A stretch of 64,000 nucleotides of DNA from Mycobacterium sp. ENV421. GTDB lineage: Bacteria > Actinomycetota > Actinomycetes > Mycobacteriales > Mycobacteriaceae. A program made the position numbers and the translations under genes. The notes below the pieces were generated by a model that was not told the DNA's origin, ran no database searches, and saw only the letters and a list, made by a program, of their open reading frames with translations. Of this stretch, positions 17,238 to 27,114 are shown piece by piece; the stretch's first letter is position 1, and every line of letters starts with the position of its first letter. The stretch is from the NCBI RefSeq assembly GCF_002887815.1, contig NZ_PDHO01000001.1, positions 400,579 through 464,578 on the forward strand, in the 5' to 3' direction.

Positions 17238-18167
17238 TCAGCGCCGGCGCGAGACCGCTGCCGCGAGCGCACCGCCGACCGCGCCGAGTGCCAGCGCCGA
17301 CGGCACCCCGATGCGCGCCGCTTTGCGTGCGGTGCGGAAATCGCGGATCTCCCAGCCCCGCTCGCGGGCCAGCTCGCGCAGATCGGCGTCGGGGTTGATC
17401 GCGACCGCGGTGCCCACCAGCGACAGCATCGGCACGTCGTTGTAGCTGTCGGAGTACGCCGTGCAGCGTCGGAGGTTCAGCCCTTCGCGAATGGCCAGCT
17501 GCCGCACCGCGTGTGCCTTGCCGACCCCGTGCAGGATGTCGCCCACCAGCCGGCCGGTGAAGACCCCGTTCTCCGACTCGGCGACGGTCCCCAGCGCGCC
17601 GGTGAAGCCGAGCCGGCGGGCAATCGTGTCGGCCAGCTCGTACGGCGTCGCGGTGACCAGCCACACCTGCTGGCCGGCGTCGAGGTGCATCTGCGCCAAT
17701 GCCCGGGTGCCCGGCCAGATCTTGTCGGCGATGATCTCGTCGTAGATCTCCTCGCCGACAGCGATCAGTTCGGCCGTCGACCGTCCTTCGATGAACGCCA
17801 GCGCCTTGCGCCGGCCCTCGGCGACGTCGTCGCTGTTCTCCCGGCCGGTGAGCTGAAACTTGGCCTGCGCGTAGATGAATTTGGCCATGTCGCCGTAGGT
17901 GAAGTACTTGCGTGCGGCCAGTCCGCGGCCGAAGTGCACCAGCGACGAGCCCTGCACCAGCGTGTTGTCCACGTCGAAGAACGCGGCCGCGGTGAGGTCG
18001 GCAGGTGGCGGCACGGCAGGCTCGGCGGCCGCCGGCCCCGGCTCGCGAACCGCGGCGATGCTCGCGTCGCGGGCCACCGCACTGGCTTGCTCGGCGACCA
18101 GTTCGTCGACGGCCAGCTCCGCGCTGGCATCACCGGCAAGCTCCTCGTCGTGGTCCCCGGAACCCAT
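17238..18167 (-). CDS. serB1: HAD-IB family hydrolase, SerB1-type phosphatase (Rv0505c-like)
   Basis: A 309-residue HAD phosphatase. Motif I is [11 protein letters not shown] near residues 63-73 (nucleophile and acid Asp), motif II is VTATPYE, and motif IV is [11 protein letters not shown]. The cap insertion fits class IB, the phosphoserine phosphatase-like group. About 58 N-terminal residues are Ala/Glu-rich and look disordered; a C-terminal hydrophobic Ala-Gly stretch ends in Arg residues. Whether it acts on phosphoserine or a phosphomonoester lipid is not decidable here. It is preceded by a leaderless-type TAGGGT. Confidence 0.88.
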   Translation of the reverse strand: MGSGDHDEELAGDASAELAVDELVAEQASAVARDASIAAVREPGPAAAEPAVPPPADLTAAAFFDVDNTLVQGSSLVHFGRGLAARKYFTYGDMAKFIYAQAKFQLTGRENSDDVAEGRRKALAFIEGRSTAELIAVGEEIYDEIIADKIWPGTRALAQMHLDAGQQVWLVTATPYELADTIARRLGFTGALGTVAESENGVFTGRLVGDILHGVGKAHAVRQLAIREGLNLRRCTAYSDSYNDVPMLSLVGTAVAINPDADLRELARERGWEIRDFRTARKAARIGVPSALALGAVGGALAAAVSRRR

Positions 18168-18173
18168 GGGTCA

Positions 18174-18179
18174 ACCCTA
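18174..18179 (-). promoter_or_regulatory. -10 element of leaderless serB1 transcript
   Basis: TAGGGT on the minus strand lies six bases before ATG 18167. The divergent glutaredoxin-like gene starts only 18 bases further on, so both promoters share about 30 bases. Confidence 0.45.
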
Positions 18180-18197
18180 ACTGCGACACTGGCTCAG

Positions 18198-18458
18198 ATG
18201 AGCCGCGCACACGTCGAGCTGTTGACCCGGGCCGGGTGCACCCTCTGCCGGCAGGTCTACGGGCGCCTCACCGAACTGGCCGCCGAACTCGATTTCGAGC
18301 TGTCGGCCACCGACGTCGACGCCGCTGCGGCCGCGGGGGACAACGCCTTACGTGCCGAGTTCGGCGACCGGCTGCCCGTCGTGTTGCTCGACGGGCGCGA
18401 GCACAGCTACTGGGATGTCGATGTCGACAGGCTTCGCGCCGACCTGTCTCAGCGGTGA
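18198..18458 (+). CDS. Glutaredoxin-like protein (Rv0508-like)
   Basis: An 86-residue thioredoxin-fold protein: beta strand HVELLTRAGCTLC with a CTLC (CxxC) redox centre at residues 14-17, then the conserved cis-proline in DRLPVVLLDG and a C-terminal helix. It belongs to the DUF836/glutaredoxin-like group. The two cysteines suggest disulfide or mixed mycothiol-disulfide reduction. ATG 18198 is the only start giving a complete fold; the open frame upstream is antisense to serB1. It precedes hemA by 106 bases, as in H37Rv. Confidence 0.87.
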   Translation: MSRAHVELLTRAGCTLCRQVYGRLTELAAELDFELSATDVDAAAAAGDNALRAEFGDRLPVVLLDGREHSYWDVDVDRLRADLSQR

Positions 18459-18564
18459 ACACCGGCGGAATTTGGCCAGCCGCCTGCGCAGCGTTTACCG
18501 TGGAACTAAGTTTCACTAACGGAGCATTCCGTCACAGCGAGGGAGCGGGCCAGGTGATCGTGCC

Positions 18565-19932
18565 GTGAGCGTCCTGCTGTTCGGAGTTTCGCATCGCAGC
18601 GCTCCGGTTTCCGTTCTCGAGCAACTGTCCACCGACGAGTCGGACCAGCTCAAAATCGTCGATCAGCTTCTGCAGTCACCGCTGGTGACCGAGGCGATGG
18701 TGCTGTCCACCTGCAACCGCGTCGAGGTCTACGCGGTGGTCGACGCCTTCCACGGCGGTCTGTCGGCGATCGGCCAGGTGCTCGCCGAGCACTCCGGCAT
18801 GCCGATGGGCGATCTGACCAAGTACGCCTACGTCCGCTACGCCGAAGCCGCCGTCGAGCATCTGTTCGCGGTCGCCAGCGGCCTGGACAGCGCGGTGATC
18901 GGCGAGCAACAGGTGCTCGGCCAGGTCCGACGTGCCTACGCCACCGCGGAAGCCAACAAGACCGTCGGGCGGATCCTGCACGACCTGTCCCAGCGCGCGC
19001 TGTCGGTGGGCAAGCGGGTGCACTCCGAAACCGCGATCGACACCGCGGGCGCCAGTGTGGTGTCGGTCGCACTGGACATCGCCGCCGGCCGAACGGATGG
19101 CTTGGCCGGACGCACCGCCGCCGTCGTCGGCGCCGGATCGATGGGCGGGCTGTCGGTCGCTCACCTGCTGCGCGCCGGCATCACTCATATCGACGTCCTC
19201 AACCGGTCGCTGCCCCGCGCCGAGCGGCTCGCCGAAAGCATCCGCCAGCAGGGCGCCACAGCGCAGGCGCTGAGCCTTGAGGAGCTGCCTGCCGCACTGG
19301 CCGCCGCCGACGTCGTGGTCAGCTGCACCGGCGCGGTCCGTCCGGTGGTCTCGCTGGCCGATGTGCACCACGCGCTGGCCAGCGTCCGTCGCGACGAGAC
19401 CGCAGCTCCGCTGGTGCTCTGCGACCTGGGCATGCCCCGCGACGTCGACCCCGCGGTGGCGGGTCTGCCCGGGGTGGCGGTCATCGACATGGACCGCGTG
19501 CAGCGTGAGCCGTCGGCCAGGGCCGCGGCCACCGACGCCGAAGCGGCCCGGCAGATTGTCGCCGCCGAGGTTGCCAGCTACCTGGCCGGCCAGCGGATGT
19601 CGGAGGTCACGCCCACCGTCACCGCACTGCGCCAGCGCGCCGCCGACGTCGTCGAATCCGAACTGCTGCGCCTGGACAACCGGTTGCCGGGCCTGGATGA
19701 CGCCCAGCGCGACGAGGTCGCCCGCACCGTGCGGCGGGTGGTCGACAAGCTGCTCCACGCCCCGACAGTGCGCGTCAAGCAGCTGGCCAGCGCGCCCGGC
19801 GGCGACAGCTACGCCGAGGCGTTGCGCGAACTCTTCGAACTCGATCCGCAGGCCGTCGATGCCGTGGCCGCAGGTGAATTGCCCCTGCTGGCACCGGAAT
19901 TCGATCAGGGCCGAACCGACGGCACCGGGTAG
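18565..19932 (+). CDS. hemA: Glutamyl-tRNA reductase
   Basis: First committed step of C5-pathway haem synthesis: NADPH-dependent reduction of glutamyl-tRNA to glutamate-1-semialdehyde. The 455-residue protein has the GVSHRSAPV opening, catalytic Cys50 in STCNRVEVY, the NADPH-binding GAGSMGGLS, and the C-terminal dimerisation helix region. GTG 18565 is preceded by GAGGGAGCGGG and GGCCAGG tracts. hemC begins within 30 bases, so hemA, hemC, hemD/cobA and hemB form one operon. Confidence 0.97.
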   Translation: MSVLLFGVSHRSAPVSVLEQLSTDESDQLKIVDQLLQSPLVTEAMVLSTCNRVEVYAVVDAFHGGLSAIGQVLAEHSGMPMGDLTKYAYVRYAEAAVEHLFAVASGLDSAVIGEQQVLGQVRRAYATAEANKTVGRILHDLSQRALSVGKRVHSETAIDTAGASVVSVALDIAAGRTDGLAGRTAAVVGAGSMGGLSVAHLLRAGITHIDVLNRSLPRAERLAESIRQQGATAQALSLEELPAALAAADVVVSCTGAVRPVVSLADVHHALASVRRDETAAPLVLCDLGMPRDVDPAVAGLPGVAVIDMDRVQREPSARAAATDAEAARQIVAAEVASYLAGQRMSEVTPTVTALRQRAADVVESELLRLDNRLPGLDDAQRDEVARTVRRVVDKLLHAPTVRVKQLASAPGGDSYAEALRELFELDPQAVDAVAAGELPLLAPEFDQGRTDGTG

Positions 19933-19958
19933 CGCGGTTGGCCGGCAGTAACGACGCG

Positions 19959-20900
19959 GTGATCCGGATAGGTACCCGGGGCAGCCTGCTGGCGACCACG
20001 CAGGCGGGGACCATCAGAGACCAACTGATCGAGCGCGGACACCGCGCCGAGCTGATCATCATCAGCACCGCCGGCGACCGCTCCGACAAGCCGATCGCCG
20101 AAATCGGGGTCGGGGTGTTCACCGCCGCCTTGCGGGAAGCCATCGCCGACGGCCGCGTCGACATGGCGGTGCACTCGTACAAGGATTTGCCGACAGCATC
20201 CGACGAGCGGTTCACCATCGCCGCGATCCCGCCCCGGGAGGACGCCCGCGACGCCTTGGTGGCCCGCGACGGCATGGTTTTGGGGGAGTTGCCTGCGGGT
20301 TCGGTGATCGGCACGAGCTCGGTGCGACGGGCCGCGCAGCTTAGAGCACTGGGTCTCGGTTTGGAAATCCGCCCCCTACGAGGCAACCTAGATACCAGGT
20401 TGAACAGGGTAAGCAGTGGTGATCTCGACGCCATCGTGGTTGCCCGGGCGGGCCTGGCCCGTCTTGGACGACTCGGCGATGTCACCGAGACGCTGGAGCC
20501 GGTGCAGATGTTGCCAGCGCCGGCCCAAGGTGCGCTTGCGGTCGAGTGCCGCGCAGGCGACACCGAGCTGGTGGCGCTGTTGGGATCACTCGATGATCCC
20601 GACACCCGCGTCGCGGTCACCGCGGAGCGAACCCTGCTGGCCGAACTGGAGGCGGGTTGTTCCGCACCGGTGGGCGCGATCGCCGAAGTGGTCGAGTCCA
20701 TCGATGACGACGGCCGCGTCTTCGACGAGCTGTCACTGCGCGCATGCGTGGCGGCAGCAGACGGATCCGACGTGATTCGTGCGTCCGGTATCGGCACCCC
20801 CGGCCGGTCCGCAGAGCTAGGGCTCTCGGTCGCCGCGGAGTTGTTCGAGCTCGGTGCGCGTGAGGTCATGTCGGTACAGACTCCGCACGTAGAGCGGTAG
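19959..20900 (+). CDS. hemC: Porphobilinogen deaminase (hydroxymethylbilane synthase)
   Basis: Polymerises four porphobilinogens into hydroxymethylbilane. The 313-residue protein starts [15 protein letters not shown], has the [10 protein letters not shown] catalytic loop, the [21 protein letters not shown] arginine cluster split over residues 120-141, and Cys234 in LEAGCSAP for dipyrromethane cofactor attachment. GTG 19959 matches the H37Rv N-terminus; TTG 19938 would add seven residues. Neither has a clear ribosome-binding site, so translation may depend on coupling to hemA. Confidence 0.96.
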   Translation: MIRIGTRGSLLATTQAGTIRDQLIERGHRAELIIISTAGDRSDKPIAEIGVGVFTAALREAIADGRVDMAVHSYKDLPTASDERFTIAAIPPREDARDALVARDGMVLGELPAGSVIGTSSVRRAAQLRALGLGLEIRPLRGNLDTRLNRVSSGDLDAIVVARAGLARLGRLGDVTETLEPVQMLPAPAQGALAVECRAGDTELVALLGSLDDPDTRVAVTAERTLLAELEAGCSAPVGAIAEVVESIDDDGRVFDELSLRACVAAADGSDVIRASGIGTPGRSAELGLSVAAELFELGAREVMSVQTPHVER

Positions 20901-20914
20901 GCGGGAGTGAAGCG

Positions 20915-22576
20915 ATGACTGGTCATGTGAGCGGTCGGGGACGCAAGGCGAAGCCGGGACACATCACGTTCGTCGGCTCGGGTCCGGGTGACCCCAACCT
21001 GTTGACGACGCGAGCCCGCACCGTGTTGGCCAACGCCGCGCTGGTGTTCACCGATCCCGACGTGCCACCGGCCGTCCTGAGCACGGTCGGCACCGACCTG
21101 CCACCGGCGTCCGGCCCCGCGCCGGCGCCGGACGGTCCCCCTGCTGACGGTCATGACGAGACCGCGCCGCCGGTTGTCTCCGTCGGCCCGGACATCCGGC
21201 CCGCGCTCGGTGACCCGGCCGAGGTGGCCAAGACGCTGGTCCAGGAGGCCAAGGCCGGCTTCGACGTGGTGCGCCTGGTCGCCGGGGATCCGCTGTCGAT
21301 CGACTCGGTCATCACCGAGGTCAACGCCGTCGCGCGGGCTCACGCCGAGTTCGAGATCGTTCCCGGCCTGCCCGCCACCAGCGCGGTCCCGACCTACGCG
21401 GGTCTGCCGCTGGGATCGGCGCACACCGTGGCCGACGTGCGCGGCGAGGTCGACTGGGCGGCCCTGGCCGCCGCACCCGGCCCGCTGATCCTCACCGCGA
21501 GCGCCTCGCACCTTCCCGAGGCCGCGCGCACCCTCATCGAGTACGGCCTGGCCGAGGCCACGCCGTGTGTGGTGACCTCCAACGGCACCACCTGTGGCCA
21601 GCGTTCGGTCGAGACCACCCTGCACGGCCTGACCGACCGCGCCACCCTGGCCTGCAACAGCGATCCGGCAGGTCCGCTGACCGGCACGCTGGTGGTCACC
21701 ATCGGCAAGACGGTGGCGCACCGCGCGAAGTTGAACTGGTGGGAGAGCCGGGCCCTGTACGGCTGGACCGTGCTGGTGCCGCGCACCAAGGATCAGGCCG
21801 GCGAGATGAGCGACCGGCTGGTCGGCCATGGGGCACTGCCCATCGAGGTGCCCACGATCGCCGTCGAGCCGCCGCGCAGCCCGGCCCAAATGGAAAGGGC
21901 CGTCAAGGGTTTGGTGGACGGGCGCTACCAGTGGGTGGTGTTCACCTCCACCAACGCGGTGCGTGCGGTCTGGGAGAAGTTCGGCGAGTTCGGTCTGGAC
22001 GCGCGGGCTTTCTCCGGCGTGAAGATCGCCTGCGTGGGCGAAGCGACCGCCGACCGGGTCCGTGCCTTCGGCGTCAGCCCTGAGCTGGTGCCCGCCGGTG
22101 AGCAGTCCTCGCTCGGTCTGCTCGACGAATTCCCGGAGTACGACAGCATTTTCGATCCGGTGAACCGGGTGCTGCTGCCGCGCGCCGACATCGCCACCGA
22201 GACCCTGGCCGAGGGCCTGCGCGACCGCGGCTGGGAGATCGAAGACGTCACCGCCTACCGCACCGTGCGTGCGGCACCGCCGCCGGCCGAGACCCGCGAG
22301 ATGATCAAGACCGGCGGGTTCGACGCGGTGTGCTTCACCTCGAGCTCGACGGTGCGCAACCTGGTCGGCATCGCCGGAAAGCCGCACGCCCGCACCATCG
22401 TGGCGTGCATCGGGCCGAAGACGGCGGAGACGGCCGCGGAGTTCGGGCTGCGGGTCGACGTCCAGCCGGAGACCGCTGCGGTCGGTCCGCTGGTCGACGC
22501 GCTGGCCGAGCATGCCGCCCGGCTGCGTGCCGAGGGAGCGTTGCCGCCGCCGCGCAAGAAGAGCCGACGCCGCTAA
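20915..22576 (+). CDS. hemD: Bifunctional uroporphyrinogen-III C-methyltransferase / synthase
   Basis: A 553-residue fusion as in Rv0511. The N-terminal half (about 15-265) is a SUMT/CobA-type methyltransferase with [24 protein letters not shown] and [11 protein letters not shown]; the C-terminal half (about 275-545) is uroporphyrinogen-III synthase (HemD) with [13 protein letters not shown] and the [11 protein letters not shown] loop. The synthase closes hydroxymethylbilane to uroporphyrinogen III; the methyltransferase would divert it to sirohaem/cobalamin. The N-terminal domain carries a proline-rich insertion around residues 55-80. Ends in a basic KKSRRR tail. Starts 14 bases after hemC. 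Confidence 0.95.
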   Translation: MTGHVSGRGRKAKPGHITFVGSGPGDPNLLTTRARTVLANAALVFTDPDVPPAVLSTVGTDLPPASGPAPAPDGPPADGHDETAPPVVSVGPDIRPALGDPAEVAKTLVQEAKAGFDVVRLVAGDPLSIDSVITEVNAVARAHAEFEIVPGLPATSAVPTYAGLPLGSAHTVADVRGEVDWAALAAAPGPLILTASASHLPEAARTLIEYGLAEATPCVVTSNGTTCGQRSVETTLHGLTDRATLACNSDPAGPLTGTLVVTIGKTVAHRAKLNWWESRALYGWTVLVPRTKDQAGEMSDRLVGHGALPIEVPTIAVEPPRSPAQMERAVKGLVDGRYQWVVFTSTNAVRAVWEKFGEFGLDARAFSGVKIACVGEATADRVRAFGVSPELVPAGEQSSLGLLDEFPEYDSIFDPVNRVLLPRADIATETLAEGLRDRGWEIEDVTAYRTVRAAPPPAETREMIKTGGFDAVCFTSSSTVRNLVGIAGKPHARTIVACIGPKTAETAAEFGLRVDVQPETAAVGPLVDALAEHAARLRAEGALPPPRKKSRRR

Positions 22577-22590
22577 CCGGAAGCCGTTAC

Positions 22591-23571
22591 ATGTCGTTCC
22601 CGAGGCAGCGCCCGCGCCGATTGCGCTCAACCCCGGCGGTTCGCCGGTTGGTCGCCGAAACCACGGTGGAGCCAAGGCATTTGGTGCTCCCGATGTTCGT
22701 CGCCGACGGGATCGACGAGCCTCGGGAGATTGCCTCGATGCCGGGGGTCTATCAACACACCCGCGATTCGCTGCGCCGCGCCGCCGAACAGGCGGTGGCT
22801 GCCGGCGTCGGCGGCGTGATGCTGTTCGGTGTTCCTCGCGAAACGGACAAGGACGCTCTCGGTTCGTGTGGGGTGGACCCCGACGGCATCCTCAACGTGG
22901 CGCTGCGCGACCTTGCCAAGGACCTCGGCACCGACACCGTGCTGATGGCCGACACCTGCCTCGATGAGTTCACCGACCACGGGCATTGCGGTGTGCTGGA
23001 CGCCCGGGGCCGGGTCGATAACGACGCCACCAACTCCCAGTACGTCAAACTTGCTGTGGCACAGGCAGAATCGGGAGCCCACGTGGTGGGGCCCAGCGGC
23101 ATGATGGACGGTCAGGTGGCGGCCATCCGCGACGGTCTCGATTCGGCCGGGTTCACCGACGTGCTGATCCTGGCCTACGCCGCGAAGTTCGCCTCGGCGT
23201 TCTACGGACCGTTCCGCGATGCGGTGGCGTCCAGCCTGCAGGGGGACCGGCGTACCTATCAGCAGGACAGCGGCAACGCGCGGGAAGCGTTGCGCGAGAT
23301 CGTTCTCGACCTCGACGAGGGGGCCGACATCATCATGGTCAAGCCGGCGATGGCCTATCTGGACGTGGTGCGAGCGGCCGCCGACGTCTCGCCGGTTCCG
23401 GTTGCCGCCTATCAGGTATCGGGGGAGTACGCGATGATCAGCGCGGCCGCGGCCAACGGATGGATTGACGGGCGTGCTGCCGCGCTGGAGTCGTTGACCA
23501 GCATCCGGCGCGCGGGCGCCGACATCGTGCTGACCTACTGGGCCGCTGACGTCGCGGGCTGGCTGGCGTGA
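22591..23571 (+). CDS. hemB: Delta-aminolevulinic acid dehydratase
   Basis: Condenses two 5-aminolevulinates to porphobilinogen. The 326-residue TIM barrel has the two active-site lysines in [12 protein letters not shown] and [11 protein letters not shown]. The metal site reads [17 protein letters not shown]: two of the three zinc cysteines of the animal/E. coli type are kept and the middle one is Asp, giving a mixed cysteine/aspartate site. ATG 22591 follows the hemD stop by 14 bases; the open frame upstream lies inside hemD. Its stop overlaps the next gene by four bases. Confidence 0.96.
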   Translation: MSFPRQRPRRLRSTPAVRRLVAETTVEPRHLVLPMFVADGIDEPREIASMPGVYQHTRDSLRRAAEQAVAAGVGGVMLFGVPRETDKDALGSCGVDPDGILNVALRDLAKDLGTDTVLMADTCLDEFTDHGHCGVLDARGRVDNDATNSQYVKLAVAQAESGAHVVGPSGMMDGQVAAIRDGLDSAGFTDVLILAYAAKFASAFYGPFRDAVASSLQGDRRTYQQDSGNAREALREIVLDLDEGADIIMVKPAMAYLDVVRAAADVSPVPVAAYQVSGEYAMISAAAANGWIDGRAAALESLTSIRRAGADIVLTYWAADVAGWLA

Positions 23572-23990
23572 CACATCAGCAGCCGCCCGCGGCTCCCACG
23601 CGTCCCGCCGATGTCGATACCGGCTTCTGGCTGTGGCTCATCGCCCTACCGCTGATGGTCATCGGCTACCTCGTCGACGCGTACTTCACCGCGAGTAAGC
23701 ACTCGTCGTTCTTCGTCATCGGGATCACCGTGTTGTTCGCGGTGACGGTGTCGGCGGTGGTCGTCACGTTCCTGTTCTTGATGCGGTCCGGCTATCGCTG
23801 GACCCGAACGGTGCTGACCGGTGGCGGCGTGGCCAGCGTCATCTACACCGCGGCCAGCCTGTTCAGCACCGATCGGGAGACCGTGCAAGCGGTCGTCTTC
23901 GCGGTCACCGGCATCATCGGTTCGGTTCTGATCATGGGCGGCGCCTACCTGCTGCACCGGCCGGACGCGCACGGGTTCTTCAGCAAGTGA
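23568..23990 (+). CDS. Membrane protein, Rv0513-like
   Basis: A 140-residue protein with about four transmembrane helices (around residues 20-40, 47-70, 80-100 and 108-132) and short polar ends. No known domain or catalytic residue. GTG 23568 overlaps the hemB stop (GTGA), so it is translated with the haem operon, and the same neighbour follows hemB in H37Rv. A role in the membrane linked to haem synthesis is only inference from position. Confidence 0.8.
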   Translation: MTHQQPPAAPTRPADVDTGFWLWLIALPLMVIGYLVDAYFTASKHSSFFVIGITVLFAVTVSAVVVTFLFLMRSGYRWTRTVLTGGGVASVIYTAASLFSTDRETVQAVVFAVTGIIGSVLIMGGAYLLHRPDAHGFFSK

Positions 23991-23995
23991 CCCGA

Positions 23996-24001
23996 TAGGC
24001 T
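23996..24001 (+). promoter_or_regulatory. -10 element before the 127-aa membrane protein
   Basis: TAGGCT lies nine bases before ATG 24011, with no ribosome-binding site between. Slightly longer spacing than the other leaderless candidates here. Confidence 0.4.
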
Positions 24002-24010
24002 GGCCCGACC

Positions 24011-24394
24011 ATGACCGCAACCCAACCCCGGCCGCGCCTTGTCTCGATCGCGTTCTGGTGCTGGCTGGCCGGCTCCATCGTGCTGATGTTGGGCGGACTA
24101 CTGCTGGTGTTCTCCACCGGCCCGGTTCCGGTGTTCTTCCGGGGCGCCGGCGTGCTGTGGATCGTGGCCGGCGCGCTGTTGAGCTACATCGCAGGCCGGA
24201 CCCGTGGCGGTGACACCCGCTTCCGGCGAGCCGCGGTGGCGCTCTCGGTCGCGCTGGCGATACTGCTGGCGCTGTTCTCGGTGATGACCGGCGGCCTGGT
24301 GTGGCTGTTCGCCCTGGTGCTGGTGCTCGTTCCCGCGGTGTTGATCATGCGACCCGCGGCCCAGGAGTGGTACACCCCGGAGTCCGATGTCTGA
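24011..24394 (+). CDS. Small membrane protein (127 aa)
   Basis: Four predicted transmembrane helices fill nearly the whole 127 residues (roughly 13-37, 43-60, 72-92, 95-112). A conserved-looking basic loop RTRGGDTRFRR separates the pairs. No domain recognised; it occupies the position of Rv0514-type proteins after hemB. ATG 24011 is preceded by a TAGGCT -10 rather than a ribosome-binding site. Its last codons overlap the next gene by eight bases, so it heads a three-gene membrane-protein run. Confidence 0.75.
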   Translation: MTATQPRPRLVSIAFWCWLAGSIVLMLGGLLLVFSTGPVPVFFRGAGVLWIVAGALLSYIAGRTRGGDTRFRRAAVALSVALAILLALFSVMTGGLVWLFALVLVLVPAVLIMRPAAQEWYTPESDV

Positions 24395-24893
24395 CGATCA
24401 GCTGACCGAGCAGCCGGAGCGGCTGTTCTTCGAAACCGGCGCCAGCTGGTACTGGCTGGTCGCCGGGCCGGCGTCGGCGATCGCGATGCTGCTGATCCAG
24501 ATCAAGGGTGGGGTGGGATTCCAGCCGGTCGTGCCGCTGATCTTCCTGGTGCTCGTCACCGGCTTCCTCTACATCCAGGTCAAGGCGGCCCGTATTCACA
24601 CCAGCGTGGAACTGACCCGCGACGCCCTGCGCCAGGGCACCGAGGTCACCAAGCTGACCCACATCATGCGGGTGTTCCCGCCGGCTGAGCATTCGGTGAA
24701 ATCGCGGGAGCCGCTGGAGAAGTGGCAGACTTCGCGGGCGCTGGGAGAGTTGTCCGGGGTGCCCCGCGGCCGGACCGGCATCGGCGTCGAGCTCACCGGC
24801 AAGCGCACCGCGCAAGCCTGGGCGCGCAACCATCGCGCTCTGCGTGCCGCGCTGACCGCACTGGTCGAGGGCGAGACGGTGGACGCCTCGTGA
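24387..24893 (+). CDS. DUF3093-like membrane protein
   Basis: A 168-residue protein with two adjacent hydrophobic helices (about residues 22-40 and 45-66) and a C-terminal cytosolic part with an alternating strand-rich pattern ending in a helical basic tail. The layout, with a short N-terminus, paired helices and a domain built around SVELTRDALRQG, resembles DUF3093 or PH-like membrane proteins, but I cannot confirm the family. It overlaps its neighbours at both ends (8 and 4 bases), showing tight translational coupling. Confidence 0.7.
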   Translation: MSDDQLTEQPERLFFETGASWYWLVAGPASAIAMLLIQIKGGVGFQPVVPLIFLVLVTGFLYIQVKAARIHTSVELTRDALRQGTEVTKLTHIMRVFPPAEHSVKSREPLEKWQTSRALGELSGVPRGRTGIGVELTGKRTAQAWARNHRALRAALTALVEGETVDAS

Positions 24894-25180
24894 GGCACAT
24901 CGTCCAGTTGGTCCTGGCGGCCCTGGCGCTGGCCGGCGCCGTAATGACCGGTTTGGCCGCGCGCAGCGTGGCGGTCGTGGCGCCTGTCACCGACGGTCAG
25001 CCCTCGACGACCTCGGCGGTCTTCAACCCGCCGCTGATGATGCTGACCTGGTTGCTGCTCACCCTGGCCGGGGTGCTCGCGGTGCTGGGTGTGGCCGGTC
25101 TGATCCGGGCCAGGCGGGCCCGCACCGCCGTACAGCTCAGAACACCCGAGTCTGCCCCTCCAGCACTGGAACCGTCGTAG
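24890..25180 (+). CDS. Small membrane protein (96 aa)
   Basis: Starts at GTG 24890 inside the previous stop (GTGA). Two hydrophobic segments (about residues 5-27 and 50-72) flank a polar extracytoplasmic loop; the C-terminus is basic and then Pro/Ala-rich. No domain recognised. Its last 44 bases overlap the 3' end of the convergent amidohydrolase gene, and no terminator hairpin is obvious there. Confidence 0.65.
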   Translation: MRHIVQLVLAALALAGAVMTGLAARSVAVVAPVTDGQPSTTSAVFNPPLMMLTWLLLTLAGVLAVLGVAGLIRARRARTAVQLRTPESAPPALEPS

Positions 25181-26291
25181 GCAGCTTGTAAGTCTCGACG
25201 CCGTTGCGCCACATCACAGCGTCACGGGCATGGTCGGGCAGGTGCTTGACCAGCCAGCGCGGGTCGTCGAATGTCCAGTGCGGGTAGTCCGAGGAGAACA
25301 GCAGGATCTTCTCGCATTCCATCCATTCGAAGGCCCGCAACAGTTCGGTCTTGTCCTCGGGATAGTCCAGCGGCTGGGTGGTGAACTTGATGTGGTCCTT
25401 GACGTACTCGCTCGGCTTGCGCGTGATGTCGACCCACGATTTACGCGCGTCGTAGATGGCGTCCATCCGCCACATCAGCGGCAGGATCCAGTTGAATGCG
25501 TGCTCCACGAACACGATCCGCAACGTGGGGTACCGGTCGAAGACGCCGTCGAAGATCAGGCTCATCACCTGATTGGCGGCCAGCAGTGAGTAGCTGACCA
25601 TGAAGTCGTGGTTGTAGCTGGGGAACCCGACCGGCGGGATCGGCAGGGTCTCGAACTTCCCCCGGCCGAGGTGGCAGCTGACCGTGATGTCGTGTTTGGT
25701 GGCGGCCGCCCAGATCGGGTCGTATTTGGGGTCACCCCATGACGGCCGGGGTTCGGCCTTGATCAGGATCTGCGACATGTACGGGTGGCCGGCCCACTGC
25801 TCGATCTCGCGGGCCGCCCCGGCCGGATCTTCGATCGCCACGCTGATCGAGCCGCGCCAGCGCTGGTGCCAGTTGTTGCGGCTGTCCAGCCAGTGCTCGT
25901 CGAGCCAGCGGTTGGTCGCGATGGCCGACGCCTGCGCCGCGTCGGCCAGCCGCGCCCCGGGAGCCAGCGGTTCCAGGATGCAGATGTCGGCACCGGCATC
26001 CATGACGAGTTGGCGAAACGCCAGATCAGGGTCGGTGCCGGCGAACTCACCGTCGGGCGGGAAGGTATCGGTGCGCATCGCATAGGCGTGCGCATAGTCG
26101 GGGGCGTCGTAGTAGATCTGCTCCCCGATGGGGTGCGAGAGGAAGTAGTTGGTGCGCCAGGGCTCGGGGATGTAGTCGATCAGCACTCCGCGGCGCGGTA
26201 CCGGGTGGACGTCGGAATCCACGCACCGTACGGGGATGTGTTCGGTCGGTGCTGACCGCGCCTCGATGTGGGTCAGTGTCATCCGGGTCAT
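25137..26291 (-). CDS. Amidohydrolase-2 family metal-dependent hydrolase/decarboxylase
   Basis: A 384-residue TIM-barrel protein of the Amidohydro_2 (PF04909) superfamily, which includes ACMSD-like decarboxylases. Metal-site elements: CVDSDVHP near residues 23-30 (the Asp-x-His of strand 1), VSCHLGRG (His of strand 5), VFVEHAFNW and the terminal LLFSSDYPHW Asp. The FSSDYPHWTFD ending is typical of actinobacterial members tied to aromatic or steroid-like degradation. Start ATG 26291 with GACGAAGAG upstream; a second ATG three codons later is possible. No H37Rv gene lies at this position, so it opens the accessory block. Substrate unknown. Confidence 0.85.
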   Translation of the reverse strand: MTRMTLTHIEARSAPTEHIPVRCVDSDVHPVPRRGVLIDYIPEPWRTNYFLSHPIGEQIYYDAPDYAHAYAMRTDTFPPDGEFAGTDPDLAFRQLVMDAGADICILEPLAPGARLADAAQASAIATNRWLDEHWLDSRNNWHQRWRGSISVAIEDPAGAAREIEQWAGHPYMSQILIKAEPRPSWGDPKYDPIWAAATKHDITVSCHLGRGKFETLPIPPVGFPSYNHDFMVSYSLLAANQVMSLIFDGVFDRYPTLRIVFVEHAFNWILPLMWRMDAIYDARKSWVDITRKPSEYVKDHIKFTTQPLDYPEDKTELLRAFEWMECEKILLFSSDYPHWTFDDPRWLVKHLPDHARDAVMWRNGVETYKLPTTVPVLEGQTRVF

Positions 26292-26421
26292 CTCTTCGTC
26301 GTCGGTGTGCCCATTCTCTCACTCTGGGCTATCCACAGCGGGCCAAAAATTGAGTAGTCGGCTACGGATGTCCTCGCGCGGTCGGGTACCCAGAGTTGGA
26401 GACGGGGAGCGAGGAGGCGGT

Positions 26422-27114
26422 ATGGGGCGCATCGGCGATCCGACGTCTGAGTTCTCCGCCGTGCCCTCGACCCTGCACGGGCAGCTGTTCCTGCTCGCGT
26501 TCGATCCTCGGAGCGGTCGGTTCGACGGTTACGATCCTCAGCTCTTCGGCTATGCGTTGCGGGCCGCGATGCTGACGGATCTGTATCTGCGGGGTTTCCT
26601 GGTGGAGCGTGCCGGCAGGCCGGTCCCGGCCCGGGCGGCCAGTCCCGACGATCCGATTCTGCGTGCCGAATTCGCCCAGGTGGGCGTTCACAATCGGGCG
26701 ACGTGGGCGCAGTTGATCGCCGGTGACCAGCACGAAGCGATCACCGCGGTGCGGGAACAGCTGGTCAACCAGGGCTGGCTGCGCACTCGACGGCGGCAGC
26801 CCGGTCTCGCGGTGTCCGACGCGGGCCTCGAGCCGTTCGACCAGTGCCGGGTCCGCGCCTTGGCCGACGCGGCGCGCCGCGCGCTGCGGGACGCGGTTGC
26901 GGGCCTTCCGGCGGAGCCCCGGCCGGTCGCGTGCGGCTTGCTCGCGGTGATGGCCGAACTGCCCGTGATGGGCGAGTTCTCCGCCGAGGTGCGTGGCCGG
27001 GGTGGTCTTGACGGGTTGGCGGTTGGCTGTTTGGTGCCTGTCTCGGGGTTGATCGACGCGATCCACGAGCGTCGCGGGGGCCGCTGTCCGGGGTTGATGG
27101 GCGGGTCATCGTGA
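26422..27114 (+). CDS. GPP34/GOLPH3-like phosphoprotein family protein
   Basis: A 230-residue protein matching the GPP34 (PF05719) fold. Recognisable features are the LHGQLFLLAFDPRSGRF opening, the LRAAMLTDLYLRGFLVE helix, and a repeat-like ALRDAVAG helix. Eukaryotic GOLPH3 binds phosphatidylinositol-4-phosphate; actinobacterial homologues are numerous and poorly studied, some in spore or condensation gene sets. ATG 26422 has GAGGAGGCGG directly upstream, which decides against the longer frame from 26236. The stop overlaps a small acidic ORF by four bases. Confidence 0.8.
   Translation: MGRIGDPTSEFSAVPSTLHGQLFLLAFDPRSGRFDGYDPQLFGYALRAAMLTDLYLRGFLVERAGRPVPARAASPDDPILRAEFAQVGVHNRATWAQLIAGDQHEAITAVREQLVNQGWLRTRRRQPGLAVSDAGLEPFDQCRVRALADAARRALRDAVAGLPAEPRPVACGLLAVMAELPVMGEFSAEVRGRGGLDGLAVGCLVPVSGLIDAIHERRGGRCPGLMGGSS

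Noticed and set aside
19775..22675. A 966-codon open frame on the minus strand across hemC and hemD.
   Set aside because: It is the complement of well-conserved hemA-hemB coding DNA; the product is repetitive Arg/Gly/Ala text with no domain, as expected from the antisense of GC-rich codons.
26236..26421. Longer start for the GPP34 gene overlapping the divergent amidohydrolase gene.
   Set aside because: The GAGGAGGCGG ribosome-binding site directly precedes ATG 26422; the extension is antisense to the amidohydrolase start.
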